64,000 nt of DNA from Magnetococcales bacterium (GCA_015234045.1 JADFWU010000007.1:1-64000), one strand, 5' to 3'; shown: positions 27,341-37,836, numbered from the stretch's first letter. Translations and numbers: made by a program. Notes: a model not told the origin generated them from the sequence alone.

Positions 27341-28120
27341 TCATGCTTTTGGTTTATGCGCCAGCAACCAGACACTATTACCGAAGCTTGGCTGTTTATT
27401 CTGACCCAACCAGGCAATGGCGTTGAGAATGGGAAACATCAGAGCATAAAGCGCTTTGCGCTTTTCACGTGCGCCTGTGATCCAATAAGAGATATTATTG
27501 GTCAGGTTTTCCCAAAAGCCGAAACTGAAACCGGAATCATCAATAATGAAACCAGCATCCTGAATCAGTTCGACCAACTCCGGTAGATGGTAACCTGGAC
27601 GGATATGACCTTCCACATCAAAGTTGACTGTGCGCTTAAATACTGGCCAACGCCGGTAGTAGTGTGGCACATGGACCAACAGCGTACCGCCTGGCTCCAT
27701 CCAGTCAAAATAGCGTGTCACAGCACCCACATCATCTTCAAGATGTTCCAGGTTATCCACTGATACGATCAGATCGTAGGACTTATCCGGTGTGTATTCA
27801 AAAATATCGGTTGAGATAAACTGGCAGCGTTCCAAGCCCATATGACCAGCCAGTTCCTGATTGATTGCCTGTCCTTCGGAATTGAGATCCAAAGCATCCA
27901 GATGGGCGTCGGCAAAACGTTGTGCGACACTGCGCGCAATCACACCCCGTCCGCAACCGGCATCCAGAATCCGATTGAATGCACGATCTGGCAATAAACG
28001 CATAATGACGCGCAGCCGAACCCGCAATCCCTGAATGGGCAGGCCAAACAGGCGGCAATAAAGGCGCTCCACTTTGGAGAGCTTTGGCGAAAGAGCGAAT
28101 TCCTGTCCGGGTAGAGGCAT
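27341..28120 (-). CDS. Class I SAM-dependent methyltransferase
   Basis: This 259-residue protein carries the SAM-binding motif I ILDAGCGRGVIARSVAQRF (about residues 51-69) and motif II/III DLIVSVDNLEHLEDD. The C-terminal 60 residues are basic and hydrophobic (NNISYWITGAREKRKALYALMFPIL), as in methyltransferases that act at the membrane on sugars or lipids. It lies between a radical SAM gene and the heptose kinase fusion, so a sugar substrate is plausible. Confidence 0.82.
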   Translation of the reverse strand: MPLPGQEFALSPKLSKVERLYCRLFGLPIQGLRVRLRVIMRLLPDRAFNRILDAGCGRGVIARSVAQRFADAHLDALDLNSEGQAINQELAGHMGLERCQFISTDIFEYTPDKSYDLIVSVDNLEHLEDDVGAVTRYFDWMEPGGTLLVHVPHYYRRWPVFKRTVNFDVEGHIRPGYHLPELVELIQDAGFIIDDSGFSFGFWENLTNNISYWITGAREKRKALYALMFPILNAIAWLGQNKQPSFGNSVWLLAHKPKA

Positions 28121-28193
28121 AATCGTATCGTATTGTTATGTCAGGGTGGCTAAAAATGCCAACCCTATAGTGAAATAAGTCAAGAGCAACACA

Positions 28194-29306
28194 TCAACCC
28201 TTGCCTGAAACCAAGCTGAAGAATCGACCAACGGTATGATCCAGTGTGCGAAAAAAGCCGCCCGGCGACAAACGCAGGTTTTCTTCACCATAGCAGGAAA
28301 GAAAACAGCGTGGGCAGTTGCCGGAAAAAGCGTTGTTACGATTCTGACGGTGAATGGCTGATTGCCAAATGGTCTCCATGTCGTCTGTGACCAGATTTCC
28401 GAGGGATTCAGTCATAAACGAGCAGAGAGTGACATTACCGTAAACATCCAGCTCAATCCGATTCGAACCTTGCAGACAGGGTACAGGAAAAAAGCGATGA
28501 CCGGTTCGATAAAATTCCGGTACACGTTTAAGATAATCGACACTGTTTAAGATTATGCCGGTTTTTTTCTTCATTTCGATCAATTGTTTGATCTTTTCAT
28601 CTGCCTTTTCAATGAAAGCCGGATCATAGGTGGGCTCAGGTTCATCATGAGTCAGCGGGCGGAAATAGTCGTGATGCAGGGCAGTAAATCGTACACCTTT
28701 CAACCCATTATCCAAGGCATATTGCGCCAACTCGACCCACTGATCCACATTGTCCGTCGATAGTACCGAACCAAACGCAATGGATGAGAAACCTGCGGCT
28801 TTCAGGTTATTGACGTTTTCCATCACTTTGGTAAAGCCGTTGGGCAATCCACGTGTGGCCTCATAAATGCTGTCGCCAACGCCCTCAAGACCAATGGTCA
28901 GGACACGCGGCGCAAGCCGGGCAATCTGCTCGGCGCGTTTAGCGGTGATCAATGTGCCATTGGTGTTAAGGCCGAACAGAATGCCCAACCGTTTCAGGTG
29001 ATCAAGAATGGTAAACAGATCCGTACGGGTAAAAATCTCACCGGATGCATTGACTGTGATATAGCCAACACCAAACGCCTTCATACGAGAAAAAATCACA
29101 CCCCACTGACGACTGGTCAGTTCATTGGGATCACGTGGACGTTGCCAGAAATCACACATGGTACAACGGGAGTTGCAATAGCTGGTGAGGTAGACCGTTG
29201 CTATGGTGGGTCGAATCCAGTTCGAGGCCCGTCCAAGAGTCATTGGTGCCAGGATGGCACGCGCCGCCTCGTTACGCCATAAATGCAGTGGAAAACGATT
29301 GGCCAT
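28194..29306 (-). CDS. Radical SAM/SPASM protein heading the glycan cluster
   Basis: This 370-residue protein has the motif C44-C48-C51 in SYCNSRCTMCDFWQRP. The core continues with YITVNASGEIFTRTDL and a C-terminal SPASM-like region (VPCLQGSNRIELDVYGNVTLCSF, NCPRCFLSCYGEENLRL). It is the first gene of the minus-strand run. Similar proteins accompany glycan or natural-product clusters, and the substrate is unknown. The next gene downstream lies 73 bases away. Confidence 0.86.
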   Translation of the reverse strand: MANRFPLHLWRNEAARAILAPMTLGRASNWIRPTIATVYLTSYCNSRCTMCDFWQRPRDPNELTSRQWGVIFSRMKAFGVGYITVNASGEIFTRTDLFTILDHLKRLGILFGLNTNGTLITAKRAEQIARLAPRVLTIGLEGVGDSIYEATRGLPNGFTKVMENVNNLKAAGFSSIAFGSVLSTDNVDQWVELAQYALDNGLKGVRFTALHHDYFRPLTHDEPEPTYDPAFIEKADEKIKQLIEMKKKTGIILNSVDYLKRVPEFYRTGHRFFPVPCLQGSNRIELDVYGNVTLCSFMTESLGNLVTDDMETIWQSAIHRQNRNNAFSGNCPRCFLSCYGEENLRLSPGGFFRTLDHTVGRFFSLVSGKG

Positions 29307-29673
29307 GAGGTCACTTGAGCATGTTTCTATTTATAGGGATACGGTAAAACACATGATCACAATCACTTACTCAGTATTGATAACAGGGTTACGCGCTATT
29401 TGAGTATACGCGCCCTTGCTGAACAACAATACCCTGAGTGCCTGGAATAACTCCGTGTTTCTCGCCACCCTTAAACGAATGGATAGAAGGAAATACCCAC
29501 CAATCTTATACCATTTCACTCGATGATCAAGTTTTTTGCATTGACGATATGCCCCAGATTTCAAACAGGTGAATAAGCGCTACTCGGCCCGTCACCCAAG
29601 AGGCACAGAGATGAACAAGAGAAAACACTAAAACGCATAGCGCTACATTCAATGCAAAAGCGCGTCAGGACCA
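29307..29673. other. Gene-free stretch upstream of the glycan cluster
   Basis: About 370 bases contain no supported gene. The stretch is AT-rich near 29310-29400 and probably contains the promoter of the glycan cluster. I see no clear hairpin. It leads into the peptidase remnant and repeats at 29676-29870. Confidence 0.4.
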
Positions 29674-29675
29674 TC

Positions 29676-29728
29676 TCACTCAGGATAATAAATCCTGGCT
29701 CCACAGTGGCCACATGCCCTGATCTCAG
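29676..29728 (-). pseudogene. Fragment of an M24 Xaa-Pro peptidase gene
   Basis: This stretch is closely similar to 33296-33349 inside the intact peptidase gene, with about 47 of 54 bases matching by eye. On the minus strand it reads LRSGHVATVEPG, like LRSGHVVTVEPG in the gene; then a one-base deletion shifts the frame. No further homology is visible on either side. It directly borders repeat R1 copy B and looks like a relic of a second, lost copy. Confidence 0.65.
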
Positions 29729-29740
29729 CACACCCCCGAT

Positions 29741-29840
29741 TGTCGTGATTTCGACCTGAAATCAGACCATGATTCACAACCTGAGTGGAAGTCCTGGTGA
29801 TGTTTTTGCGCCGATTTTGATATGCGAAGCAGATCATCAG
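29741..29840. repeat. Dispersed repeat R1, copy B
   Basis: This matches copies A (7167-7287) and C (35105-35208), sharing the blocks GAGTGGAAGTCCTGGTGA, TGTTTTTGCGCCG and ATATGCGAAGCAGATCATCAG. The closing right arm seen in copy A is missing. It is joined at its right end to a remnant of repeat R2. Confidence 0.75.
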
Positions 29841-29851
29841 ACCTACGCGAC

Positions 29852-29869
29852 TGGGATGATTAATTTTCT
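29852..29869. repeat. Remnant of repeat R2 (right terminal part)
   Basis: TGGGATGATTAATTTTCTG matches the inner part of the right terminal inverted repeat of the R2 element at 35561-35587 and is preceded by the same GCGAC. The outer end is diverged. Confidence 0.6.
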
Positions 29870-29880
29870 GCATTACCCTC

Positions 29881-32800
29881 TTATGAGAAGGTATTTATAA
29901 ATTCTAATAACTGTTTTTTTCTTATCGGTTTAGTCAAGTGTTGATCACACCCTGCCGCTATAGCCTTTTCGGCATCTTCTTTCATCGCATGGGCAGTCAA
30001 TGCAACAATGGGAGTGTGTTTACTCCTACCTGTAGATTGCTGCCACTGCCGCATTTTTCTCGTTGCCTGGTAGCCATCCATGACCGGCATTTGGATGTCC
30101 ATTAATACCAGATCAAAAGAATCGGCCTTGAACCTATCCAATGCTTCCTGACCATCATTTGCAAAGGTCAACCGGCAGGTGCTACGCTTAAGGAACACTT
30201 TGATTAACAGGCGATTATCTTCGCTGTCATCGACCACAAGAATGTGAAAGGATTTTGGTAAAAGCGTTGCATCGGTTGGCTGTTCCCGTCTGGATTGCCG
30301 AACCACAGGATTCGGCTGTGACAGATCCTCCGAAACAACGCGCGCCAATGGCAGTTCAACACGAAACAAACTGCCGTGTTCCACACCATTCTTCACAGAA
30401 ATCTGTCCATCCATGCTCTCTACAAGCTTACGACAAATGGTGAGTCCCAGGCCTGTTCCGCCATAGCGCCGTGTGACCGAGGCATCGGCTTGTGTAAAGG
30501 GCAGAAAAATCTGCTCTTTGATCTCATCCGGTATTCCGATACCGCTATCCGCCACCGAAAAGATGATATGCTCATTGACAGATAGTCGAACCGAAAGCGT
30601 AACATCCCCACCCTTTGGCGTGAATTTAATCGCATTATCACTCAGATTAAGCAGGATCTGGCGCACTCTCTGAGCATCTCCCTTCAGAAATTCAGGAGTG
30701 GTGTTGGCGATCTCCACATGGAAAGCGATATCCTTTCTCATAGCCGCCGACTCCATAATATCCGCGATGCCGTGTACCAACTCCCTCAAATCAAACTTAG
30801 CCTCCTCAAGCACCAACTGCCCGGCTTCAATTTTTGAGAGATCAAGGACACTGTTGATCAGAGCCATCAACCCTTGGCCAGATCGTGACAGAATTTGGAT
30901 ATGATATCGTTGTTCCTCATCATCAACAGACTCTTCTAAAATATCAGCCATGCCGATTATGGTGTTCATGGGGGTCCGAATTTCATGACTCATGGTCGCC
31001 AGAAATTCACTTTTTGCAGCGTTGGCCCGCTCAGCCTCCTCCTTAGCCCGCTCAGCCTCCTCCTTGGCCCTAACCATATTGATCTGATTGAGTTTTGCCT
31101 CTGTAACATCAAGCAGAGCAAAAATCAACCACTCTACTTCGTCAGACGCATTCTTAACAGGATGGAGCGTCCAATCCCAATAGGTCACCCCCCATTCGGG
31201 ATGGTCGGGAAACTCAAACGGTTTAGCATGGATGGTAAATGGCTGGCCAGTTTCCACCACGTTGCGAAATATGGCCTCATTCTCCTCATGAGGATATAGA
31301 TGGAAATGGTTTTTTCCAATAAAATAGTCTGGCGTGAAGCCGCATGCCTCCGCATAAGGTTTGTTTACTCGGATGAAATTGAGTGCTCTGTCCAGGAAGA
31401 CAATGGAAAGAAGAGTGGTATTGAAAAGCTGTTCCAAAAACTCATTTGATTTTCGCAACTCGTTTTCATTCTGAATTCGCTTCGTAATCTCCCTATCAAC
31501 CCCTCTGTAGCCCAAAAGCGTACCACTTTGGTCAAAGAATGGATGCCCACTAGACTCCATGATCACGTGTGAGCCATCTTTGTGGACATTGATATTGATC
31601 ATGCCGTCGAACGGTTCTGCTGCTTCGACAAAATCAGCATATTCTGCCCGGATCTTTTCTGCTTCTTCTTGTGGCATCAGATCAAAGCCTGTCATTCCAC
31701 CGACAAGCTCTTCGGGTTCGTAGCCCAGAAGATCCTTCACTCGAGGGCTGGCATAAGTGAATCTCGCCTCGGTATCAAGCTCCCAAATCCAATCGGATGT
31801 ATGTTCAACAAGAGATCGAAAATGCTCTTCACTGACCCGAAGCGCGTCCTCCGCCAACATACGTTTCTCTCTATAGCGGGAAATCGCTTTGGCCAGGGCA
31901 CCAATTTCATCTCCCCTGTCAGCCAACATGTTATTGGTGTGCTGGACATTCCCTTTCATCGTATTCAGTCCATCCACAAGCGCATGGAGTGGTGATGTCA
32001 CCTTCTGGGCAAATATCCAGTAGAGGAGTGATGCAAAGGCCAGGATGATTGCCATGATCTTGAGGAGATGGTTTCTCATCATCATGGCATTTTCATAGAC
32101 CTTGTCCATAGGCGCTTCTATGACCAATGTCCAAACATCATCTGTCCCAAAATTTAAAGGGATGGAAACCAAAATTTTCTGGACATCACCATTTTTGATA
32201 CCGTGAAAAACCTTTCCTGACATCGTTGAATCAAGAGCATTAAGCACCACAGGTGAGGAGACCGACTTTCCCCACAAACCAACATCAGGATGGGCTACCC
32301 AGCTTTTATTCTGACTGATTAGGGACGCGGCACTACTTTCATATGGGCGAATAGTGGAAACAAACGCCTGAATACTCTCGAGAGTCAGATCGACTGTAGC
32401 TGAACCAACAGCCTGTCCTTCCCCATTACGGATTGGAATGGCTGCGGTTGTCATCCAGACATCAGCATCTTCAACCGGATTGAGATAAGGGGGCATGAGA
32501 TAGTCACGATTTTCCTGAAGCGGAACATCATACCAATCAAACTGAATACCACCCTGATCCAGTGGTCGCATATCAAGAAGGAGTTCTTGTATCTTATCCT
32601 TGGCGCGAAAGTAGTAAACAGCCATCCGACCTCTCGGACTACTGAATGGGTGCCCAACTTGATTTGCATCATTTCCATCAAAGGCATTGGGCTCCCATGC
32701 TGCGGCCATGCCAATAAAAGGATTGCTGCGGACAAGATTTTTCAGGAATAGAGCAGCTCTGCGACGGGGATTGGGTTCATGGCTGGTTTGAATATGCTCA

Positions 32801-33024
32801 AGAGAACGGGCGAGAAGTCGCCCTGTCAGAAGAATGGAGCCGATCTCGCGTTTAATCACTTCCGCTTTTTCAAACGCAACTTGCTCCAATGCGGCCTGTG
32901 ACTGTTGTTTGGCTGTCTTTAAAAGAAAATCATTCGACAGGTAAATGAGCGCACCAAACCCTGAAACAAGAATGGCAATGCCCGAGAAGATGATTTTTTG
33001 TCGGAGTGAAAGAGTCAAACTCAT
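29881..33024 (-). CDS. Hybrid sensor histidine kinase: Cache, PAS x2, HisKA, HATPase, receiver
   Basis: This 1047-residue protein has an N-terminal membrane helix (residues 12-30). A large periplasmic double-Cache-type sensor follows (about 35-315; PFIGMAAAWEPNAFDGNDA, DYLMPPYLNPVEDADVWMTT), then a second membrane helix. Two PAS domains are next (about 405-530 and 540-660) and a short Ala/Glu coiled coil. The HisKA box is LATMSHEIRTPMN with the phosphorylated His; the HATPase has LLNLSDNAIKFT and GTGLGLTICRKLV. The C-terminal receiver has the acceptor Asp in LVLMDIQMPVMDG. It likely senses a small organic molecule; the partner is unknown. Confidence 0.92.
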   Translation of the reverse strand: MSLTLSLRQKIIFSGIAILVSGFGALIYLSNDFLLKTAKQQSQAALEQVAFEKAEVIKREIGSILLTGRLLARSLEHIQTSHEPNPRRRAALFLKNLVRSNPFIGMAAAWEPNAFDGNDANQVGHPFSSPRGRMAVYYFRAKDKIQELLLDMRPLDQGGIQFDWYDVPLQENRDYLMPPYLNPVEDADVWMTTAAIPIRNGEGQAVGSATVDLTLESIQAFVSTIRPYESSAASLISQNKSWVAHPDVGLWGKSVSSPVVLNALDSTMSGKVFHGIKNGDVQKILVSIPLNFGTDDVWTLVIEAPMDKVYENAMMMRNHLLKIMAIILAFASLLYWIFAQKVTSPLHALVDGLNTMKGNVQHTNNMLADRGDEIGALAKAISRYREKRMLAEDALRVSEEHFRSLVEHTSDWIWELDTEARFTYASPRVKDLLGYEPEELVGGMTGFDLMPQEEAEKIRAEYADFVEAAEPFDGMININVHKDGSHVIMESSGHPFFDQSGTLLGYRGVDREITKRIQNENELRKSNEFLEQLFNTTLLSIVFLDRALNFIRVNKPYAEACGFTPDYFIGKNHFHLYPHEENEAIFRNVVETGQPFTIHAKPFEFPDHPEWGVTYWDWTLHPVKNASDEVEWLIFALLDVTEAKLNQINMVRAKEEAERAKEEAERANAAKSEFLATMSHEIRTPMNTIIGMADILEESVDDEEQRYHIQILSRSGQGLMALINSVLDLSKIEAGQLVLEEAKFDLRELVHGIADIMESAAMRKDIAFHVEIANTTPEFLKGDAQRVRQILLNLSDNAIKFTPKGGDVTLSVRLSVNEHIIFSVADSGIGIPDEIKEQIFLPFTQADASVTRRYGGTGLGLTICRKLVESMDGQISVKNGVEHGSLFRVELPLARVVSEDLSQPNPVVRQSRREQPTDATLLPKSFHILVVDDSEDNRLLIKVFLKRSTCRLTFANDGQEALDRFKADSFDLVLMDIQMPVMDGYQATRKMRQWQQSTGRSKHTPIVALTAHAMKEDAEKAIAAGCDQHLTKPIRKKQLLEFINTFS

Positions 33025-33208
33025 TACAGTCTTTCCTCAGCACGACAGCCCTATGATATCGTTTTATCCAAGACACTAACCATGTACCTCCTTGTACAAA
33101 GCCCCCATTGTCCGTAGCAGTATACACCATTTTAATGGCCTTGTTGACAAACTTGTCTTTCAGGGTCAAACACCTAAAAAGACGCGCAACACCTTCATCC
33201 CCTTTCAG

Positions 33209-34339
33209 CTACACTTCCAGAAACTTCGGTACATCTGTCAAATTCCGACATCCACCATCCCCTACCAAAACAACATCTTCCAACCGAACACCACCCCACT
33301 CAGGATAATAAAGTCCCGGTTCCACAGTGACTACATGCCCTGATCTCAATATCTGATCTCGACTACTAATCCTCGGCGATTCATGAATCTCCAGCCCCAA
33401 TCCATGTCCGGTCCCATGAAAAAACCCACACTGCCGCCCATCGTCAGTAACACCGGTTTTAAAGCCACGCTCGGTAAAGAGGTCCGTAATCGCATTATGG
33501 ACGGCCTTACCCGAAACCCCATCAGCTACCTGATCAAAACCAAGCTGCTGCCCCTCTTTAACAAGCTGCCAAACCGTTTTAATAATCTCAGGCGCTTCAC
33601 CCCGACAGATAGTACGCGTCATATCACCAAAGTATCCGGTACGCTCAATACGTGGGAACACATCCATGATGATAGAAGTGTGCGCTTTAATGACACCATA
33701 TCCCTCTTCATGTGGATCAGCACCCTGTGTACCTGCTGAAACGATTGTATGATGAGGAATCGCCCCAAGACGCACTAAAGTCGCGTTAATCTCGCCACGC
33801 AGTCGCTCAGAGGTAAGCGGTTCACCGTCCAACATCAACACATCATCCGCACCGATTCGGGTAGCACGCACCATCTCAATGCCCGCCATCATGCCCAAAC
33901 CAGTTACCCGTAACGCCTCCTCAATGTAACCAACCTCAGCATCTGTCTTAATCTCACGCTCTGGCCAAAACAAACCATCAACCGCCTTTAAGGAGATCCC
34001 CTTCCGGCGCAACACATCCGCCATCGACAGCGGGAAATCACTTGGGACTTCAACTGTAGAAACATTCTTTTGCCCCAAAAACCATGCAATCAAATCCCCC
34101 TCTTTGGGCGATTCATCGCTGTTCTCCTTCCGATAGCCCTTGATCAATTGCCCCATCTCATGAACATGATCCACTTTGGCAACCCTGCGGGCACGATCCA
34201 CCTCCAACATGGAAACCAACATATGACTCGTGCCGTCATCGTCACGAACGTAAACAAAAGGATCTGGTGCAAAAAAACCCGTAGCATAGTACATATCCGC
34301 ACAACGCTCACTGTCAGCATAGATCAATCGAGCTGTCAT
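33209..34339 (-). CDS. pepP: M24-family Xaa-Pro aminopeptidase
   Basis: This 376-residue protein has an N-terminal creatinase/prolidase-type domain and a pita-bread catalytic domain from about residue 150. The metal ligands are visible: Asp pair in IIMDVFPRIERTGYFGDMTRT, His in GFFHGTGHGLGLEIHE, Glu in VVTVEPGLYY and Glu in GVRLEDVVLV. It removes N-terminal residues preceding proline. It lies three bases downstream of elbB on the same strand and is probably co-transcribed with it. A fragment of a related gene lies at 29676-29728. Confidence 0.9.
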   Translation of the reverse strand: MTARLIYADSERCADMYYATGFFAPDPFVYVRDDDGTSHMLVSMLEVDRARRVAKVDHVHEMGQLIKGYRKENSDESPKEGDLIAWFLGQKNVSTVEVPSDFPLSMADVLRRKGISLKAVDGLFWPEREIKTDAEVGYIEEALRVTGLGMMAGIEMVRATRIGADDVLMLDGEPLTSERLRGEINATLVRLGAIPHHTIVSAGTQGADPHEEGYGVIKAHTSIIMDVFPRIERTGYFGDMTRTICRGEAPEIIKTVWQLVKEGQQLGFDQVADGVSGKAVHNAITDLFTERGFKTGVTDDGRQCGFFHGTGHGLGLEIHESPRISSRDQILRSGHVVTVEPGLYYPEWGGVRLEDVVLVGDGGCRNLTDVPKFLEV

Positions 34340-34342
34340 AAT

Positions 34343-35002
34343 CTAAACCATCTCCATAATCTTTTTAACTAATTTCTCAATACCCGCGCCCGCTTCACCA
34401 ATATTGGCCGCACACATATACGCCGCTGTACTCACAATTCGATTTTTTTCATCCACAATAATCTGCTCGGCGTTGGTATTCTCATGCTGATTACCCATAC
34501 TTCGAATCGCACCTGCCGTACCTTCGTCCGTACCAATGGTCACGGTAATACCCCGATCGGCAAATACTTTTGAAACCACCGCCGGTGAGATACAAATCGC
34601 ACCAATCGGCTTACCAGACTGGTGCATGGATTTCAATAACACGATCAAATCACCATTCACCGTGGCATCTGGACCCGCTAAAGCCAGATCTGAAAGATTC
34701 TTAGCCATACCAAATCCACCTGGAAGAATCAGTGCATCCAACTCCTCAGGACGTACTGTGGCTATATCCACAACCTTGCCTCGCGCTATCCGAGCAGACT
34801 CAACCAACACATTGCGCTGCTCATCCATTGGCTCACCAGTTAGATGATTGATCACTTCACGCTGACCCTGATCCGGTGCCATCATGACCACATCAACACC
34901 CGCACGATCCAGAAAATAGAGGGTCAATGTCGCCTCGTGAATCTCAGCACCATCAAAAACACCACACCCTGCCAATACAACCCCAATACGCTTCTTGGCC
35001 AT
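34343..35002 (-). CDS. elbB: ElbB, DJ-1/PfpI-family glyoxalase-like protein
   Basis: This 219-residue protein begins with IGVVLAGCGVFDGAEIHEATLTLYFL, the hallmark of ElbB. The nucleophile elbow GAICISPAVV supplies the conserved cysteine. ElbB belongs to the DJ-1/PfpI superfamily and has been linked to isoprenoid biosynthesis and glyoxalase activity in Escherichia coli. The stop is three bases from the pepP start. Repeat R1 copy C lies about 100 bases upstream of its start. Confidence 0.93.
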   Translation of the reverse strand: MAKKRIGVVLAGCGVFDGAEIHEATLTLYFLDRAGVDVVMMAPDQGQREVINHLTGEPMDEQRNVLVESARIARGKVVDIATVRPEELDALILPGGFGMAKNLSDLALAGPDATVNGDLIVLLKSMHQSGKPIGAICISPAVVSKVFADRGITVTIGTDEGTAGAIRSMGNQHENTNAEQIIVDEKNRIVSTAAYMCAANIGEAGAGIEKLVKKIMEMV

Positions 35003-35104
35003 GATAGGTCTCCTTCTCTCTTCTGAATGATCAAAGTGTAAAAAAATCTTTACACCGCTAGGACTAAAATACGGCTATGGTCTCTTTTACGGCTGTGGCC
35101 TCTT

Positions 35105-35208
35105 TTATAGTTATTTCGATCCAAAATTTGACAATGAATCACAACCTGAGTGGAAGCCCTGGTGATGTTTTTGCGCCGCTTTATTGATATGCGAAGCAGA
35201 TCATCAGA
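35105..35208. repeat. Dispersed repeat R1, copy C
   Basis: It is closest to copy A in its left part (ATTTCGATCCAAAATTTGACAATG) and closest to copy B in its right part (ATATGCGAAGCAGATCATCAG). It has no closing arm. It ends exactly where the reading frame of the Fic remnant begins. Confidence 0.75.
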
Positions 35209-35430
35209 ACATGCACCACGATTCTTTTTGAGATAAGCAGAAAGATACGAAGCAAACTTTGCCAGCAAACCATGACTGACAAAATAGAGCGCGATCAACA
35301 ATCGACCAACACGACCATTGCCAACTAGAAAAGGATGAATTGTCTCGAATTGATGGCGACTCAAAACACAACGGATCAGATGTTGCATCTGAATAGCGTC
35401 ATTATGCCAAAACGCTTCCAGATGAGATAA
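35209..35430 (-). pseudogene. Fic-family protein gene remnant
   Basis: On the minus strand this stretch encodes the Fic active-site motif HPFLVGNGRVGR with correct family context before (RHQFETI) and after (LLIALYF, YLSAYLKKNR). Fic enzymes usually attach AMP to target proteins and need several hundred residues. Both ends are missing: the N-terminal part stops at the R2 element and the C-terminal part at repeat R1. With about 70 residues left it cannot be active. Confidence 0.85.
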
Positions 35431-35587
35431 GGACCACGGAAAAAATTAATCATCCCATTCACTGGTCTCTTGATCCGTCCACTGCGTTCCAGAAAGGGTT
35501 ACGTGCAATAAGCACGCGCCCCTTTCTGCGCCTTGCGGACGAATCAATATCCTGCGCGACTGGGATGATTAATTTTTTCCGTGGCCC
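35431..35587. mobile_element. MITE-like element R2 (157 bp) with terminal inverted repeats
   Basis: The 27-bp ends (35431-35457 and 35561-35587) are inverted repeats matching at 26 of 27 positions (GGACCACGGAAAAAATTAAT / GGGCCACGGAAAAAATTAAT and on). The trinucleotide TAA flanks both ends, an apparent target duplication. The interior also forms an imperfect palindrome (AGAAAGGG with CCCTTTCT and CGTGC with GCACG). It has no coding capacity. It disrupts the Fic remnant. Confidence 0.75.
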
Positions 35588-35722
35588 TAAAAGATCCCGG
35601 AGCGTGTCATGATGCGGCGGAATAAAAACGGAAGCGCCTGCAAACTCTCCGCAGCCTCATTCATGGCCATGATGCGGATAAAGCGATCCACATCCGGTTC
35701 AATCAGAGCGGAACGCACCGCA
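35587..35722 (-). pseudogene. Short open frame next to the MITE-like element
   Basis: A minus-strand frame of about 45 codons (ending GIF then TAG at 35587-35589) reads VRSALIEPDVDRFIRIMAMN and on. It has only a GTG as possible start and no visible ribosome site. It may be a piece of a gene cut by the element. I do not recognise it. Confidence 0.2.
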
Positions 35723-35740
35723 TTTCAGTACACAAACCGA

Positions 35741-35908
35741 CTAGAAATCTTTCAGCGGCACGCCAAAGAAATTTTTGCACTTACGGTCAAGTTTAACCTT
35801 GGTATCTGTGAAATAGGCATCCGAATGCTCAGGCTCTTTTGCCTTTTTAAACGCTTTAAAAACAAACACGGCCAGCATGGCCAAAGGAATCAAATTGAGA
35901 TATTCCAT
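35741..35908 (-). CDS. Small putative membrane protein (55 aa)
   Basis: The frame begins MEYLNLIPLAMLAVFVFKAF, one hydrophobic segment followed by a Lys-rich stretch and a charged tail ending in FFGVPLKDF. GGAG lies 13 bases before the ATG, which is distant. It lies between the groEL terminator and the MITE-like element. It may be a real small protein or a truncated one; no family is recognised. Confidence 0.35.
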   Translation of the reverse strand: MEYLNLIPLAMLAVFVFKAFKKAKEPEHSDAYFTDTKVKLDRKCKNFFGVPLKDF

Positions 35909-35975
35909 TTCTTAAAGATTCTCCAAAACGCTTAAACAGATCGACAATCCACATGACTGCCCGTCTATATAAGTA

Positions 35976-36007
35976 AAACACCCCCGGCCAAAAAGCAACC
36001 GGGGGTG
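35976..36007 (-). terminator. Rho-independent terminator of groESL
   Basis: A perfect 9-bp stem (CACCCCCGG at 35979-35987 with 35999-36007, 11-base loop) is followed on the minus strand by TTTTAC. It lies about 40 bases after the groEL stop. Confidence 0.85.
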
Positions 36008-36047
36008 ATTATTCTGCAAACGGTTCTGTACGATGACAGAGGCGTTA

Positions 36048-37730
<1,683 letters not shown>

Positions 37731-37836
37731 TCATTATTCCAATTTAACAGGCATTCAAAATAGTTGCCTGGATCATAAGACTGTTACCATGAACGCTGTT
37801 CAACACTGTTCATGGTTGGTAACGATGAAGGCGCAT

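Noticed and set aside
32930-33169. A minus-strand frame of 79 codons overlapping the start of the large hybrid kinase
   Set aside because: It lies in another frame of the kinase gene and its upstream region, with no ribosome site or recognisable domain.
35609-35935. A 108-codon plus-strand frame between the MITE-like element and groEL
   Set aside because: No ribosome site or family pattern; it runs antisense to the short minus-strand frames and crosses their boundaries.
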